A stretch of DNA of 64,000 bases from an uncultured Bacteroidota bacterium (GTDB taxonomy: Bacteria > Bacteroidota > Bacteroidia > Flavobacteriales > Flavobacteriaceae). Positions 42,032-51,115 of the stretch are shown in pieces (within the stretch, counting starts at the first letter, position 1; each line of letters starts with the position of its first letter). A model generated the notes under the pieces. The model had not been told where the DNA came from. It was given only the letters and a program-made list of their open reading frames with translations, and did not search any database. Both the position numbers and the translations under genes were made by a program. Location of the stretch: positions 43,005 through 107,004 of the forward strand of contig CACNQJ010000005.1 in the NCBI GenBank assembly GCA_902622575.1. Direction: 5' to 3'.

Positions 42032-44368
42032 ATGTTTAGATATTATAAAATATTGTTATTCTTGACTTTAGCGCTACTATACTCATGCGATTCATTAAAG
42101 TCCATAAGCTCAAAATACAATATCTTATATAATGGAGAATTATTCTTGAATGAAGGAGTAAATCAACTTAGAGAGTCCTACAAAGATGATTTTTGGGATG
42201 TTATCCCAGTAATTATTGAGAACAATATCACAAATTCATTACCAGATTATCCATCAAAAAATTTTTTAAAATCAGAACAAAAAGCGATTAAGGTTATCCA
42301 AAAAATGGGGAACGATAGAAACTCGACTAGTGATTATATTAATAAAGCATACTTACTACTTGGAAAGTCGAGGTTTTATGATAAAAGGTATATTTCATCT
42401 CTTCAGGCATTTAATTATATATTAAAGCAAGAGTCTAAATCTGATAATTGGTTCGAAGCATTTTATTGGAGGACTTTAATTTACATCAACCTTGAACAAT
42501 ATGATTTGGCAAAATCATCAATTGAAAAAGTTCTGAATGGCAATAAAATATCAGATAAAAATCTATCTAAAATTTTTGACGCATCTTCAGAGCTCTCATA
42601 CAAAAAAAGTGATTATAAACAGCTCATAAAGTCTTTAAAAGAATCTCTAAAATATTCTAGTGATCCTGAGCAAAAAAGAAGATCACACTATATCATTGCC
42701 CAATCATATGATAAATTATTTAAAAAGGATTCAGCCGCAATTTTTTTTCAAAAATCTATTGACGTTAAGGCTAACAATTTTAGTGAAATTTATCTTGATG
42801 CGACCTTAAAGTTAAGTAAGCTTAAAAACGACCAAATCAAAGACGAATATTTTATAAAAATGCTAAAGAAGCCAAGAAATATTCTTTCAAAGGCAAAAAT
42901 AAATTACTATTATGCTCTCAATTCCCTTGCTAAATTAAACTACAAAGACTCTGAAGCAAAGTTTAATATATCACTAGGCTTAATCGAAAATGATCTTTCA
43001 CTTAAGCTGAAAATTTATGAACAATTATTTGATCTAAATTTGAATGACAAGAAATATTTAAGGGCTGGTAATTATCTGGACACCATACTAGCTAATATTG
43101 ATAATAACACTAAAAAGTACTTTATTTTAAACAAAAAAAGAGAAAAATTAAACTCAATTACAGACTTAGAAAAACAAAACAAATTAATTGATTCATTATT
43201 GTATCTAAGCACTTTAGATTCAAATGAATTAAATAAAACCTTGAATGTTTCATCAAAAAATAATAGTATTAATAAGGAATCAGTAAAGAAAAATTCAATC
43301 CCAAACAGTTTAGGTGTCTTTTATTTTAACAATAGAATTGCAATAGAAAATGGCAAGAAACAATTTAATAGATTGTGGGGTGAAAGAAGTAGAATAGATA
43401 ACTGGAGGTTTAAATTTGGAAACAATAGTATCAGTGAGAAAAATGTAGACAAAATTACGCAGCCTGAACAAATCAAATTAGGACCTACATTATTTAATAT
43501 AAAAAATATACCTTATAAAAACTCTCAAAAAGATAGTTTAACTAAAATCAAAAACAGCAATCATTTTAAAAAAGGCATTTATCTGTATGAATATTTTAAT
43601 GATTTATATAATTCTGAAAAATCGTTGTTAAAAGTTGAATCTGAGTCTATTAGTGAAAATGACTTCATTCAAACTAACTATTATTTATATAAAATTTACA
43701 GCTCACAAGAATTAGGAGATAAAGAAAAGGCTATTAATCTTAAAAATTTAATTGTTCAAAATTATCCCAACTCTGTTTATGCTAAAATTATTAGTAATAC
43801 CCCAAACTTAAATATTGATTTTAATACAAAAGAGTACTTAGAGGGAATTAATCTAAAAGAAAGAAATATTGATAAAATAGTTAGATCCATCGATTCAGTA
43901 TTACAAACAGTCAGCTCCAGAGAAGATTTATACACATTATACAAAAAAAAGTATGAGATACAAGCAGGGAGGGATGGTTTAGTAAAATATCTTGAGTCGA
44001 TGAATAATTTAATTGAATTATTCCCTGAAAAAAAAGCAGAATTAACTGAAAGAGTAGATTTTTTAAAAATACTTTTAGCAAAAAATTCATTATCAGTTTC
44101 TGACGGTTCTTTTACAATATTTTTCGTTGTGAGTAAAAATGAAGAGACAAAATTGCATACTGATCTTCAATTTAAAATTGATAATTATGACAGCAATATT
44201 GACTTAATAAAATTTGACGGGTATGTCTCAGAAGATGAAGCTAAGTTAAGTTTAGAAGAAATTATTAAGAAATACAAAATATTGTCAAATAATAAATATT
44301 TTGTAATTTCGACCCCCCAGTACATTAATATGCTGGTTTTTAAAACGTTAGACGAACTAAAAATTTAA
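42032..44368 (+). CDS. sprE: SprE/PorW-type gliding and type IX secretion lipoprotein
   Basis: Outer-membrane or periplasmic lipoprotein with TPR-like helices, required in Flavobacterium for gliding and T9SS-dependent secretion (PorW in Porphyromonas, where it bridges PorN and the translocon). 778 residues; lipobox LYSC (Cys19), then the family opening SSKYNILYNGELFLNEGVNQL, helical repeats to about residue 380 and an extended Lys/Asn-rich second half. The assignment rests on the opening block, overall architecture and the conserved neighbourhood (bactofilin, then ATP synthase). It is low-GC and poorly conserved in the middle. Confidence 0.82.
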   Translation: MFRYYKILLFLTLALLYSCDSLKSISSKYNILYNGELFLNEGVNQLRESYKDDFWDVIPVIIENNITNSLPDYPSKNFLKSEQKAIKVIQKMGNDRNSTSDYINKAYLLLGKSRFYDKRYISSLQAFNYILKQESKSDNWFEAFYWRTLIYINLEQYDLAKSSIEKVLNGNKISDKNLSKIFDASSELSYKKSDYKQLIKSLKESLKYSSDPEQKRRSHYIIAQSYDKLFKKDSAAIFFQKSIDVKANNFSEIYLDATLKLSKLKNDQIKDEYFIKMLKKPRNILSKAKINYYYALNSLAKLNYKDSEAKFNISLGLIENDLSLKLKIYEQLFDLNLNDKKYLRAGNYLDTILANIDNNTKKYFILNKKREKLNSITDLEKQNKLIDSLLYLSTLDSNELNKTLNVSSKNNSINKESVKKNSIPNSLGVFYFNNRIAIENGKKQFNRLWGERSRIDNWRFKFGNNSISEKNVDKITQPEQIKLGPTLFNIKNIPYKNSQKDSLTKIKNSNHFKKGIYLYEYFNDLYNSEKSLLKVESESISENDFIQTNYYLYKIYSSQELGDKEKAINLKNLIVQNYPNSVYAKIISNTPNLNIDFNTKEYLEGINLKERNIDKIVRSIDSVLQTVSSREDLYTLYKKKYEIQAGRDGLVKYLESMNNLIELFPEKKAELTERVDFLKILLAKNSLSVSDGSFTIFFVVSKNEETKLHTDLQFKIDNYDSNIDLIKFDGYVSEDEAKLSLEEIIKKYKILSNNKYFVISTPQYINMLVFKTLDELKI

Positions 44369-44371
44369 GTT

Positions 44372-44782
44372 ATGGCAGAGAATAAATTTTTTTCATCACC
44401 TTCAGTAGATGTTATTGAAGCATCAACAAAAATAGTTGGTGATATTGTTTCAAAAGCTGATTTCAGAATTGATGGTGTAGTTGAGGGCAATATCACTACA
44501 ACAGGTAAGGTTGTAATTGGAAAATCTGGTAAAGTTTTGGGCAAGTTAAATTGTTCTAATGCTGATGTTTCGGGATCAATCAGCGGTCACATTCATATTT
44601 CTGAAACCTTATCTTTAATGTCAGAGTCCTACATCCAAGGGGATATTACAACTGCAAAATTATCTGTCGAGGAAGGCGCTCAAGTTGATGCTACCATTGT
44701 TATGAAAACAGGAAAACAATTAAAAGCTGTGGAAAACAATGATGTTAATGAAAAAAAATCTGACTCTGAAAAAACAGCGTAG
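44372..44782 (+). CDS. Bactofilin (polymer-forming cytoskeletal protein)
   Basis: 136 residues forming a right-handed beta-helix that self-assembles into filaments without nucleotide. Seen: the periodic hydrophobic/Gly pattern of the DUF583 domain, KIVGDIVSKADFRIDGVVEGNI, GKVVIGKSGKVLGKL, VSGSISGHI and YIQGDITTAKL, with a short disordered N-terminus and charged C-terminus. Starts 3 bases after sprE. The last 44 bases overlap the AtpZ/AtpI reading frame. In flavobacteria this gene regularly sits between sprE and the atp genes. Confidence 0.92.
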   Translation: MAENKFFSSPSVDVIEASTKIVGDIVSKADFRIDGVVEGNITTTGKVVIGKSGKVLGKLNCSNADVSGSISGHIHISETLSLMSESYIQGDITTAKLSVEEGAQVDATIVMKTGKQLKAVENNDVNEKKSDSEKTA

Positions 44783-44969
44783 TACATTAGCAACTTTTGC
44801 ATTAATAAGTTTTGAAATGGGGATTACCATTTTCGTTTTTTCGAGAATTGGTAAATGGATTGACTCTTACTACAATCTAGAAAAAACATATGTATTAATA
44901 ATGTCTTTAATTGGATTTGCAATTGCATTTTATGTTGTTTATAAACAGTTAAAGAAATTAAATAAATAG
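44748..44969 (+). CDS. AtpZ/AtpI-family ATP synthase assembly protein
   Basis: Small two-helix membrane protein, 73 residues from the ATG at 44748 (an alternative ATG pair at 44739-44744 adds three residues). Basic N-terminus, helix one TLATFALISFEMGITIFVF, polar hairpin GKWIDSYYNLEK, helix two YVLIMSLIGFAIAFYVVY. AtpI/AtpZ proteins help assemble the c-ring and may carry Mg or Ca. The start lies inside the bactofilin gene, so the two are translationally coupled. Confidence 0.85.
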   Translation: MKKNLTLKKQRSTLATFALISFEMGITIFVFSRIGKWIDSYYNLEKTYVLIMSLIGFAIAFYVVYKQLKKLNK

Positions 44970-44992
44970 CTTTATTTTTTGAGTTAATGTTT

Positions 44993-45000
44993 TAACTTTG
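44993..45000 (+). promoter_or_regulatory. -7 element upstream of atpB
   Basis: TAACTTTG, 31 bases before the atpB ATG. A TTTG at 44978-44981 is only 11 bases upstream, so the -33 box is not convincing. It could give the atpB-G genes a promoter independent of sprE. Confidence 0.4.
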
Positions 45001-45021
45001 CGGCATTGTTAATTGTTGCCG
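45001..45021 (+). other. Short inverted repeat in the atpB leader
   Basis: CGGCA and TGCCG separated by 11 AT-rich bases, immediately after the predicted -7 box and 11 bases before the atpB ATG. As RNA it would form a five-pair, GC-rich stem next to the start codon; as DNA it could be an operator. Function not known. Confidence 0.35.
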
Positions 45022-45031
45022 ATATTCTTAT

Positions 45032-46105
45032 ATGAATTTTGCAAATTTTTTTCTTTCATTTAGCCTGATTTTTAGCTTATCCGTTCACGGCTACCCAGTT
45101 GACAAAAATCCTGAAAAAAAAGGAAGCATTAAAGAAGAAATCAAAGAATATATTACTCACCACTTAAAAGATTCACATAGTTTTGGTGTTGCATCTTACA
45201 CGAAAGAGAATGGTGAAAAAGTATACATTGAAATTCCCTTACCAGTTATTCTCTACGACAACGGTTTTAAGTTTTTTATGTCATCGGAATTCAAACATGG
45301 TAAAAAAGTGGTTGCTAGTAATGAAGATTATTACAGAATGTATTACGATAAAAACAGAATCTATAAAACTGATAGCGAAGGCACATTTATTTATGATGAT
45401 TCTAACAAGTTATTGAATGAAAAACCAATTGACTTCTCAATAACCAAAAACGTTGTCGTTATGATTTTTACAGCACTATTTATGCTATGGTTATTTATAA
45501 GCTTAGCTAGATCTTATAAGACTAATAAAGGGATTTCAAAAGGATTGGGAAGGTTTTTTGAACCTATAGTTTTATATGTCAGAGATGAAATTGCTAGGCC
45601 AAATATTGGGAAAAATTACAAGAAATATATGAGCTTTTTATTGACTATTTTCTTTTTCGTATTATTTCTAAATCTATTAGGCTTGACCCCAATTGGAATT
45701 AATGTTACTGGAAATATTGCAATTACTTTTTCGTTAGCGTTATTAACTTTCATTATTACAAATGTTACAGCCAATAAAAATTACTGGGCACATATTTTTT
45801 GGATGCCTGGTGTACCAAAACCTATTAGACTCATTTTAGCACCAATAGAACTATTAGGGGTTTTTATAAAACCACTAACCCTTATGATTCGATTGTATGC
45901 TAATATGCAGGGGGGTCATATAGTAATTATGAGCATAATAGGACTTATGTTTATATTTTATAATTGGATAGGCAGTTCGCTTTCATTTGTTCTAGCCTTT
46001 TTGTTAATGATTATTGAACTTTTTGTAGCGCTTTTACAGGCCTACATTTTTACTATTTTGTCTGCTCTGTATTTTGGTTTTGCAAATGAGGAGCATGACC
46101 ATTAG
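45032..46105 (+). CDS. atpB: F-type ATP synthase subunit a, with secreted N-terminal extension
   Basis: Proton channel half of the Fo stator. 357 residues. The first about 135 residues are a Bacteroidota-typical extension: signal-like helix (FFLSFSLIFSLSVHGYP) and a hydrophilic periplasmic domain. The conserved subunit-a core follows with about five helices. The essential arginine is Arg287 in LMIRLYANMQGGH, and the last helix carries LLQAYIFTILSALYF. It is followed 34 bases later by atpE. Confidence 0.96.
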   Translation: MNFANFFLSFSLIFSLSVHGYPVDKNPEKKGSIKEEIKEYITHHLKDSHSFGVASYTKENGEKVYIEIPLPVILYDNGFKFFMSSEFKHGKKVVASNEDYYRMYYDKNRIYKTDSEGTFIYDDSNKLLNEKPIDFSITKNVVVMIFTALFMLWLFISLARSYKTNKGISKGLGRFFEPIVLYVRDEIARPNIGKNYKKYMSFLLTIFFFVLFLNLLGLTPIGINVTGNIAITFSLALLTFIITNVTANKNYWAHIFWMPGVPKPIRLILAPIELLGVFIKPLTLMIRLYANMQGGHIVIMSIIGLMFIFYNWIGSSLSFVLAFLLMIIELFVALLQAYIFTILSALYFGFANEEHDH

Positions 46106-46121
46106 AATTAAATTATGTTAA

Positions 46122-46331
<210 letters not shown>

Positions 46332-46343
46332 ACTTAATTAACG

Positions 46344-46372
46344 GTATTACTTCACGAAAATTGAAGTAATAC
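46344..46372 (+). other. Strong intercistronic hairpin between atpE and atpF
   Basis: GTATTACTTCA (46344-46354), loop CGAAAAT, TGAAGTAATAC (46362-46372): eleven perfect pairs. It starts 13 bases after the atpE stop and ends 14 bases before the atpF ATG. No clean T run follows, so it is more likely an mRNA stability or processing element, or a partial attenuator, than a full terminator. Confidence 0.75.
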
Positions 46373-46386
46373 TAATTTTATTTATT

Positions 46387-46887
46387 ATGGAAAAATTACT
46401 AGAAGAGTTTTCACTTGGACTATTTTTTTGGCACTCTTTAATTTTTTTGTCTTTAATTTTTTTGTTGAAAAAATTTGCTTGGAAGCCAATCTTAGATACA
46501 ATAAATGAAAGGGAGGAAGGAATTAAGGATGCTCTTGAATCTGCTGAAAAAGCAAGAGAAGAGATGCAATCATTACAAGCTGATAATGAAGAAATCATGA
46601 AACAAGCCAGAATTGAAAGAGATTCAATTTTAAAAGAAGCTCGAGACTTAAAGAATGCAATAATTAGTGAGTCTAAGGATGAGGCAAAAAAAGAAGCAGA
46701 AAAAATTATTGAAAACGCCAATGAAGCTATCCGAAATGAAAAGAACGCCGCTGTTTCAGAGATTAAAAAGCAAGTTGCAGGACTTTCAATTGAAATTGCT
46801 GAAAAACTCTTAAATGAGAAACTTTCAGAAAACGACAAGCAAATGAAAATTGTCGATGAACTATTAAAAGACGTAAAGCTTAAATGA
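46387..46887 (+). CDS. atpF: F-type ATP synthase subunit b
   Basis: Peripheral stalk. 166 residues: one membrane helix near the N-terminus (LGLFFWHSLIFLSLIFLLKK), the conserved FAWKPILDTINEREEGI, then a long Glu/Lys/Ala coiled coil. The last four bases, ATGA, are shared with the atpH start, so b and delta are translationally coupled. Confidence 0.96.
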   Translation: MEKLLEEFSLGLFFWHSLIFLSLIFLLKKFAWKPILDTINEREEGIKDALESAEKAREEMQSLQADNEEIMKQARIERDSILKEARDLKNAIISESKDEAKKEAEKIIENANEAIRNEKNAAVSEIKKQVAGLSIEIAEKLLNEKLSENDKQMKIVDELLKDVKLK

Positions 46888-47432
46888 ATTATAATAGGGT
46901 AGCATTTAGATACGCAAAGGCATTGTTATTATCATGTAAAGATGATGATACAAAGCTTGAAACAATATTTAATGATATGTCCTATGTAAATAACACCTTT
47001 AATGATTCAGAAGAGCTCAAGCTTTTTATAGACAGTAAGGTCATTAAAGATAGCGATAAGCTTGCTACATTAAATCAAATTTTTCAAAGCCTTTGTGATT
47101 TAAGTAAAAGTCTAATTAAACTTTTAATGAAAAATAGAAGAATAGATCTTTTTGATGATGTTTCAAGAAGTTTTACTGTTTTATATAATGACTTTGTGGG
47201 CAACCAAGAGGTTGTTTTAACGACAGCTTCTGAAGTCGAATCTAATAAGTTAAAGGAAATAGAAAATAGAGTTAAGGAACTAACATCTAAAAATGTAAAC
47301 CTCACAAATGTTGTTGATGAAAACATCGTTGGTGGATTTGTTTTAAGAGTAGCGGACCTACAATATAACGCTAGTTTCAAGGATCAACTAAAAAAACTAG
47401 AACAGGAATTTTTAAATATATCAATACAATAA
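46884..47432 (+). CDS. atpH: F-type ATP synthase subunit delta
   Basis: Links F1 to the stalk. 182 residues; N-terminal six-helix domain starting NRVAFRYAKALLLSC and the family signature near the C-terminus (VVDENIVGGFVLRVADLQYNASFKDQL in parts). Starts inside the atpF stop; atpA follows 3 bases after its end. Confidence 0.95.
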   Translation: MNYNRVAFRYAKALLLSCKDDDTKLETIFNDMSYVNNTFNDSEELKLFIDSKVIKDSDKLATLNQIFQSLCDLSKSLIKLLMKNRRIDLFDDVSRSFTVLYNDFVGNQEVVLTTASEVESNKLKEIENRVKELTSKNVNLTNVVDENIVGGFVLRVADLQYNASFKDQLKKLEQEFLNISIQ

Positions 47433-47435
47433 ATT

Positions 47436-49013
47436 ATGGCAAATATTAAGCCCGCTGAAATATCAGCTATTATAAAAAATCAATTAACCGGATCAAAAGT
47501 CGGCCCTTCATTAGACGAAGTAGGAACAGTTTTACAAGTTGGAGATGGTATAGCAAGAGTTTATGGTCTTTCTAACGTTCAATATGGAGAGCTTGTTCAG
47601 TTTGATAATGGGATGGAAGGAATTGTTCTTAATCTTGAGGAAGATAATGTAGGTGTGGTTTTGTTAGGTCCTTCAAAGGAAATTAAGGAAGGAGATACTG
47701 TCAAACGAACAAACAGAATTGCTTCAATTAATGTTGGTGAAGGTGTTGTAGGAAGGGTTGTTAATACACTTGGACAGCCAATTGATGGAAAAGGAAAAAT
47801 TGAAGGTAAATTGTATGAAATGCCCCTAGAAAGAAAAGCACCTGGCGTTATATATAGACAACCAGTAAACGAGCCTCTTCAAACAGGGATAAAGTCTATT
47901 GATGCAATGATTCCTATAGGTAGAGGCCAAAGAGAATTAGTTATTGGGGATAGACAGACAGGAAAAACAACTGTTTGTATAGATACAATTTTAAATCAAA
48001 AAGAATTTTTTGATGCTGGTGAACCCGTTTATTGTATTTATGTCGCTATTGGTCAAAAAGCATCAACAGTTGCAGGAATTGCAAAAGTTTTAGAAGAAAA
48101 AGGTGCTCTTGATTACACTACAATTGTTGCGGCTAATGCATCTGACCCAGCGCCAATGCAGGTTTATGCGCCATTTGCTGGAGCTGCTATTGGTGAATTT
48201 TTCAGAGATACAGGAAGACCAGCATTAATTATTTATGATGACTTATCTAAACAAGCCGTAGCATACAGAGAGGTGTCTCTTTTGCTTAGAAGACCACCAG
48301 GCCGTGAGGCTTATCCAGGTGATGTATTTTATTTACATTCAAGATTATTGGAGAGAGCGGCTAAGGTTATAAATGATGATGGTATCGCTAAAAATATGAA
48401 TGATCTTCCAGAAGAATTAAAACCTATTGTTAAAGGTGGAGGTTCATTAACTTCATTACCAATCATTGAGACACAGGCTGGAGACGTTTCAGCATATATT
48501 CCAACTAATGTTATTTCTATTACTGATGGTCAAATATTTCTCGAGTCTGATTTATTCAATTCTGGTGTAAGACCTGCCATTAATGTTGGTATATCTGTAT
48601 CAAGGGTTGGAGGATCTGCACAAATTAAATCTATGAAAAAGGTTGCAGGTACTTTGAAGTTAGATCAAGCACAATTTAGAGAGTTACAAGCATTCGCGAA
48701 ATTCGGATCTGATTTAGATGCAGTTACTTTAGGTGTCATTGAAAAGGGAAAAAGGAATGTAGAAATTTTGAAGCAAGCTCAAAACGATCCATTTAAAGTT
48801 GAAGATCAAGTTGCCATAATTTATTTAGGATCCAAGGATTTACTTAAGACTGTCCCAGTTGAAATGGTAAAAGATTTTGAGAAGAAATATATTGAGTTAC
48901 TAAATTTAAAACACAAGAAAATTTTAAGTCAGATCAAGCAAGGAAAGCTAACGGATGAGATAACTTCAACACTGGAAAAAGTTGCATCTGAGCTAACAGC
49001 ATCTTACGAATAA
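47436..49013 (+). CDS. atpA: F-type ATP synthase subunit alpha
   Basis: Regulatory nucleotide-binding subunit of F1. 525 residues. Walker [10 protein letters not shown] (Lys177), [51 protein letters not shown] in parts (Walker B and alpha signature), and [20 protein letters not shown]. Full length and typical. The catalytic beta subunit (atpD) is not in this cluster. Confidence 0.98.
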   Translation: MANIKPAEISAIIKNQLTGSKVGPSLDEVGTVLQVGDGIARVYGLSNVQYGELVQFDNGMEGIVLNLEEDNVGVVLLGPSKEIKEGDTVKRTNRIASINVGEGVVGRVVNTLGQPIDGKGKIEGKLYEMPLERKAPGVIYRQPVNEPLQTGIKSIDAMIPIGRGQRELVIGDRQTGKTTVCIDTILNQKEFFDAGEPVYCIYVAIGQKASTVAGIAKVLEEKGALDYTTIVAANASDPAPMQVYAPFAGAAIGEFFRDTGRPALIIYDDLSKQAVAYREVSLLLRRPPGREAYPGDVFYLHSRLLERAAKVINDDGIAKNMNDLPEELKPIVKGGGSLTSLPIIETQAGDVSAYIPTNVISITDGQIFLESDLFNSGVRPAINVGISVSRVGGSAQIKSMKKVAGTLKLDQAQFRELQAFAKFGSDLDAVTLGVIEKGKRNVEILKQAQNDPFKVEDQVAIIYLGSKDLLKTVPVEMVKDFEKKYIELLNLKHKKILSQIKQGKLTDEITSTLEKVASELTASYE

Positions 49014-49017
49014 GTTA

Positions 49018-49878
49018 ATGGCTAACTTAAAAGAAATAAGAAATAGAATTTCATCTGTTACTTCAACCATGAAGATAACAAGTGCAATTAAAATGGTATC
49101 TGCTGCTAAGCTAAAGAAAGCACAAGATGCAATAACCGCGATGAAGCCATACTCTGAAAAATTAAACGAGCTTATGTCCAGTTTTTCAGCTGTAATTTCA
49201 AGTTCAAATATTTCATATTTATCAACTGTTAGGCCTGTTAAAAAAGTTTTAGTTGTTGCTATTGCATCCAATAGAGGTTTTTGTGGAGCATTTAATTCCA
49301 ACATTGTTAAACAAGCAAAAGCATTTAAATCTCAAGATGAATTTTCAAACGCTCAGTTTAGCTTTATTGTTATTGGTAAAAAAGCTAATGATGTCCTTTC
49401 AAAAACTGAGCATATAATTCAAAATAATGATGAAATTTTTGATGATTTATCTTATGAAAATTCTAGTTTAATTGTTGATCAAGTAATCGAGGATTTTGCT
49501 GATGAAAAATATGATCACGTTCAGTTGATTTACAATAGTTTTAAAAATGCTGCTAATCAAATTGTGAAGTCAGAACAGTTTTTGCCAATTATAAATAACA
49601 CAGAAAATGAAGCATTTCAGAACTATATTTTTGAGCCATCAATGGAACAGATTGTTAGCGAACTTGTTCCAAAGTCTTTAAAGATTCAACTTTTCAAAGC
49701 TTTAAGAGATTCCTTTGCTAGTGAGCATGGTGCTAGAATGACTGCTATGCATAAGGCTACAGATAATGCCACCGAATTAAAAGAAGAACTCGTCCTCACG
49801 TACAATAAAGCTAGGCAAGCAGCTATTACAAATGAAATTTTGGAAATTGTTTCAGGGGCGGAAGCTCTAAAAGGATAA
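49018..49878 (+). CDS. atpG: F-type ATP synthase subunit gamma
   Basis: Central rotating shaft. 286 residues. N-terminal helix LKEIRNRISSVTSTMKITSAIKMVSAAKLKKA in parts, central Rossmann-like part with SNRGFCGAFNSN, and the C-terminal signature SEHGARMTAMHKATDNA with the helix NKARQAAITNEILEIVSGAEAL. Last atp gene here; epsilon (atpC) and beta (atpD) must lie elsewhere, as is usual in Flavobacteriia. dut follows 9 bases later. Confidence 0.97.
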   Translation: MANLKEIRNRISSVTSTMKITSAIKMVSAAKLKKAQDAITAMKPYSEKLNELMSSFSAVISSSNISYLSTVRPVKKVLVVAIASNRGFCGAFNSNIVKQAKAFKSQDEFSNAQFSFIVIGKKANDVLSKTEHIIQNNDEIFDDLSYENSSLIVDQVIEDFADEKYDHVQLIYNSFKNAANQIVKSEQFLPIINNTENEAFQNYIFEPSMEQIVSELVPKSLKIQLFKALRDSFASEHGARMTAMHKATDNATELKEELVLTYNKARQAAITNEILEIVSGAEALKG

Positions 49879-49887
49879 ATTTGCTTA

Positions 49888-50322
49888 ATGCATGTTGAAA
49901 TAATTAATAAGTCCAATAACCCAAATCCAGAATATCAAACTGATCAGTCAGCTGGTATGGATTTGAGAGCCTATCTAAAAAAAACGGAAATCATTGCCCC
50001 AAGTGAATATAAACTTATAGCTACAGGCATATATATTAAAATACCACCAGGTTATGAGGCTCAAGTTAGACCAAGAAGTGGTTTGGCATTAAAAAAAGGA
50101 ATAACCGTTTTAAACTCTCCGGGCACAATTGATTCGGACTACAGAGGAGAGATTGGAGTAATACTAATCAATCATTCAAGTGTTGATTTTGAGGTTAAAT
50201 CTGGAGATCGAATAGCACAGCTAGTATTTTCAAAATATGAAAATTTTCATTGGGAAAATGTAAGACATATTGACTCTTCATCACGCGGGGAAGGTGGCTT
50301 TGGAAGTACTGGCACAAATTAA
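49888..50322 (+). CDS. dut: dUTP diphosphatase
   Basis: Hydrolyses dUTP to dUMP, keeping uracil out of DNA and supplying dTMP synthesis. 144 residues, trimeric type. The five motifs are visible: SAGMDLRAYL, RPRSGLALKKGI, NSPGTIDSDYRGEIGV, GDRIAQLVF and the C-terminal RGEGGFGSTG that closes over the substrate. The DUF4292 gene starts 13 bases downstream. Confidence 0.97.
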   Translation: MHVEIINKSNNPNPEYQTDQSAGMDLRAYLKKTEIIAPSEYKLIATGIYIKIPPGYEAQVRPRSGLALKKGITVLNSPGTIDSDYRGEIGVILINHSSVDFEVKSGDRIAQLVFSKYENFHWENVRHIDSSSRGEGGFGSTGTN

Positions 50323-50335
50323 TAACTTGTTTATT

Positions 50336-51115
50336 GTGAGGCTATCTGTTTTTATACTCTTGTTTTTTGTCTTAGGGTGTGGATCAAAAAAAAATAAAAT
50401 CCAATTCCCCCAGACAAGTATTAATTCTGAAATAAAAAAAACTCTTACAGACAGCAATATAAAAATCAAAGACTTAAACTATATTGACTTCACTAATTTA
50501 TCTTTCTCTGGTAATTCAAATCTTGAATACAATAATGCTGATTATGGTTTTGACCTAATTTTTCGTTTTAAAAAAAATGAGAAAATTTTAATTTCTGGGA
50601 GCTTGTTTTTACCAATTTTCAAAGTACTAATTGATCAAAATAAAATCTCTGGTTATCAAAAATTTGATAAAACATTTTTTCATGTAAATTATGATGTTAT
50701 ATATAATAAACTAGGTATTAACCTAGGCTTCTACGAAATAGAAAATTTACTTTTAGGAAATCCAATTATTGATTTGACTAAGTCAGAAAATTTTAAAATA
50801 TATCAAAATGAGAAAAATATGCTAATCTATAGTATGGAAAAAGAAAATGTAACTTATAACATGACTTTTGACCCCAAATCTAATAAACTCTTAAGCCAGG
50901 AGATTACCCAACTAAAACTAAATAGATATCTAAAAATATATTATAACTCTTTTCAAAAGCTAAATAGCTTTGATCTACCGCGTTTGATAGGTATATTAAT
51001 AAACGATGGTAAAAATTTAATTAAATTGACAATATCAAATCAATCTAGAGAAATCAATAATGAATTATCGTTTCCTTTTAAAATTCCTAGTAATTATAAA
51101 AAAATTAAGCTTTGA
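50336..51115 (+). CDS. DUF4292 family lipoprotein
   Basis: 259 residues from a GTG start at 50336-50338, which places a proper signal peptide at the N-terminus (RLSVFILLFFVLGCG, lipobox Cys15); the frame is open upstream into dut, but those residues are not part of the protein. The rest reads as strand-rich, amphipathic segments (YGFDLIFRFKKNEKILISGSLFLP), similar to the LolA/LolB-like fold expected for DUF4292, a Bacteroidota family beside the EnvC-like gene. It may bind lipid or lipoprotein; this is inference. Its stop overlaps the TTG start of the next gene. Confidence 0.8.
   Translation: MRLSVFILLFFVLGCGSKKNKIQFPQTSINSEIKKTLTDSNIKIKDLNYIDFTNLSFSGNSNLEYNNADYGFDLIFRFKKNEKILISGSLFLPIFKVLIDQNKISGYQKFDKTFFHVNYDVIYNKLGINLGFYEIENLLLGNPIIDLTKSENFKIYQNEKNMLIYSMEKENVTYNMTFDPKSNKLLSQEITQLKLNRYLKIYYNSFQKLNSFDLPRLIGILINDGKNLIKLTISNQSREINNELSFPFKIPSNYKKIKL

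Noticed and set aside
46347..46838. 163-residue open frame on the minus strand, opposite atpF.
   Set aside because: Ser- and Phe-rich low-complexity reading caused by the Glu/Lys codons of the coiled-coil subunit b; a shadow frame.
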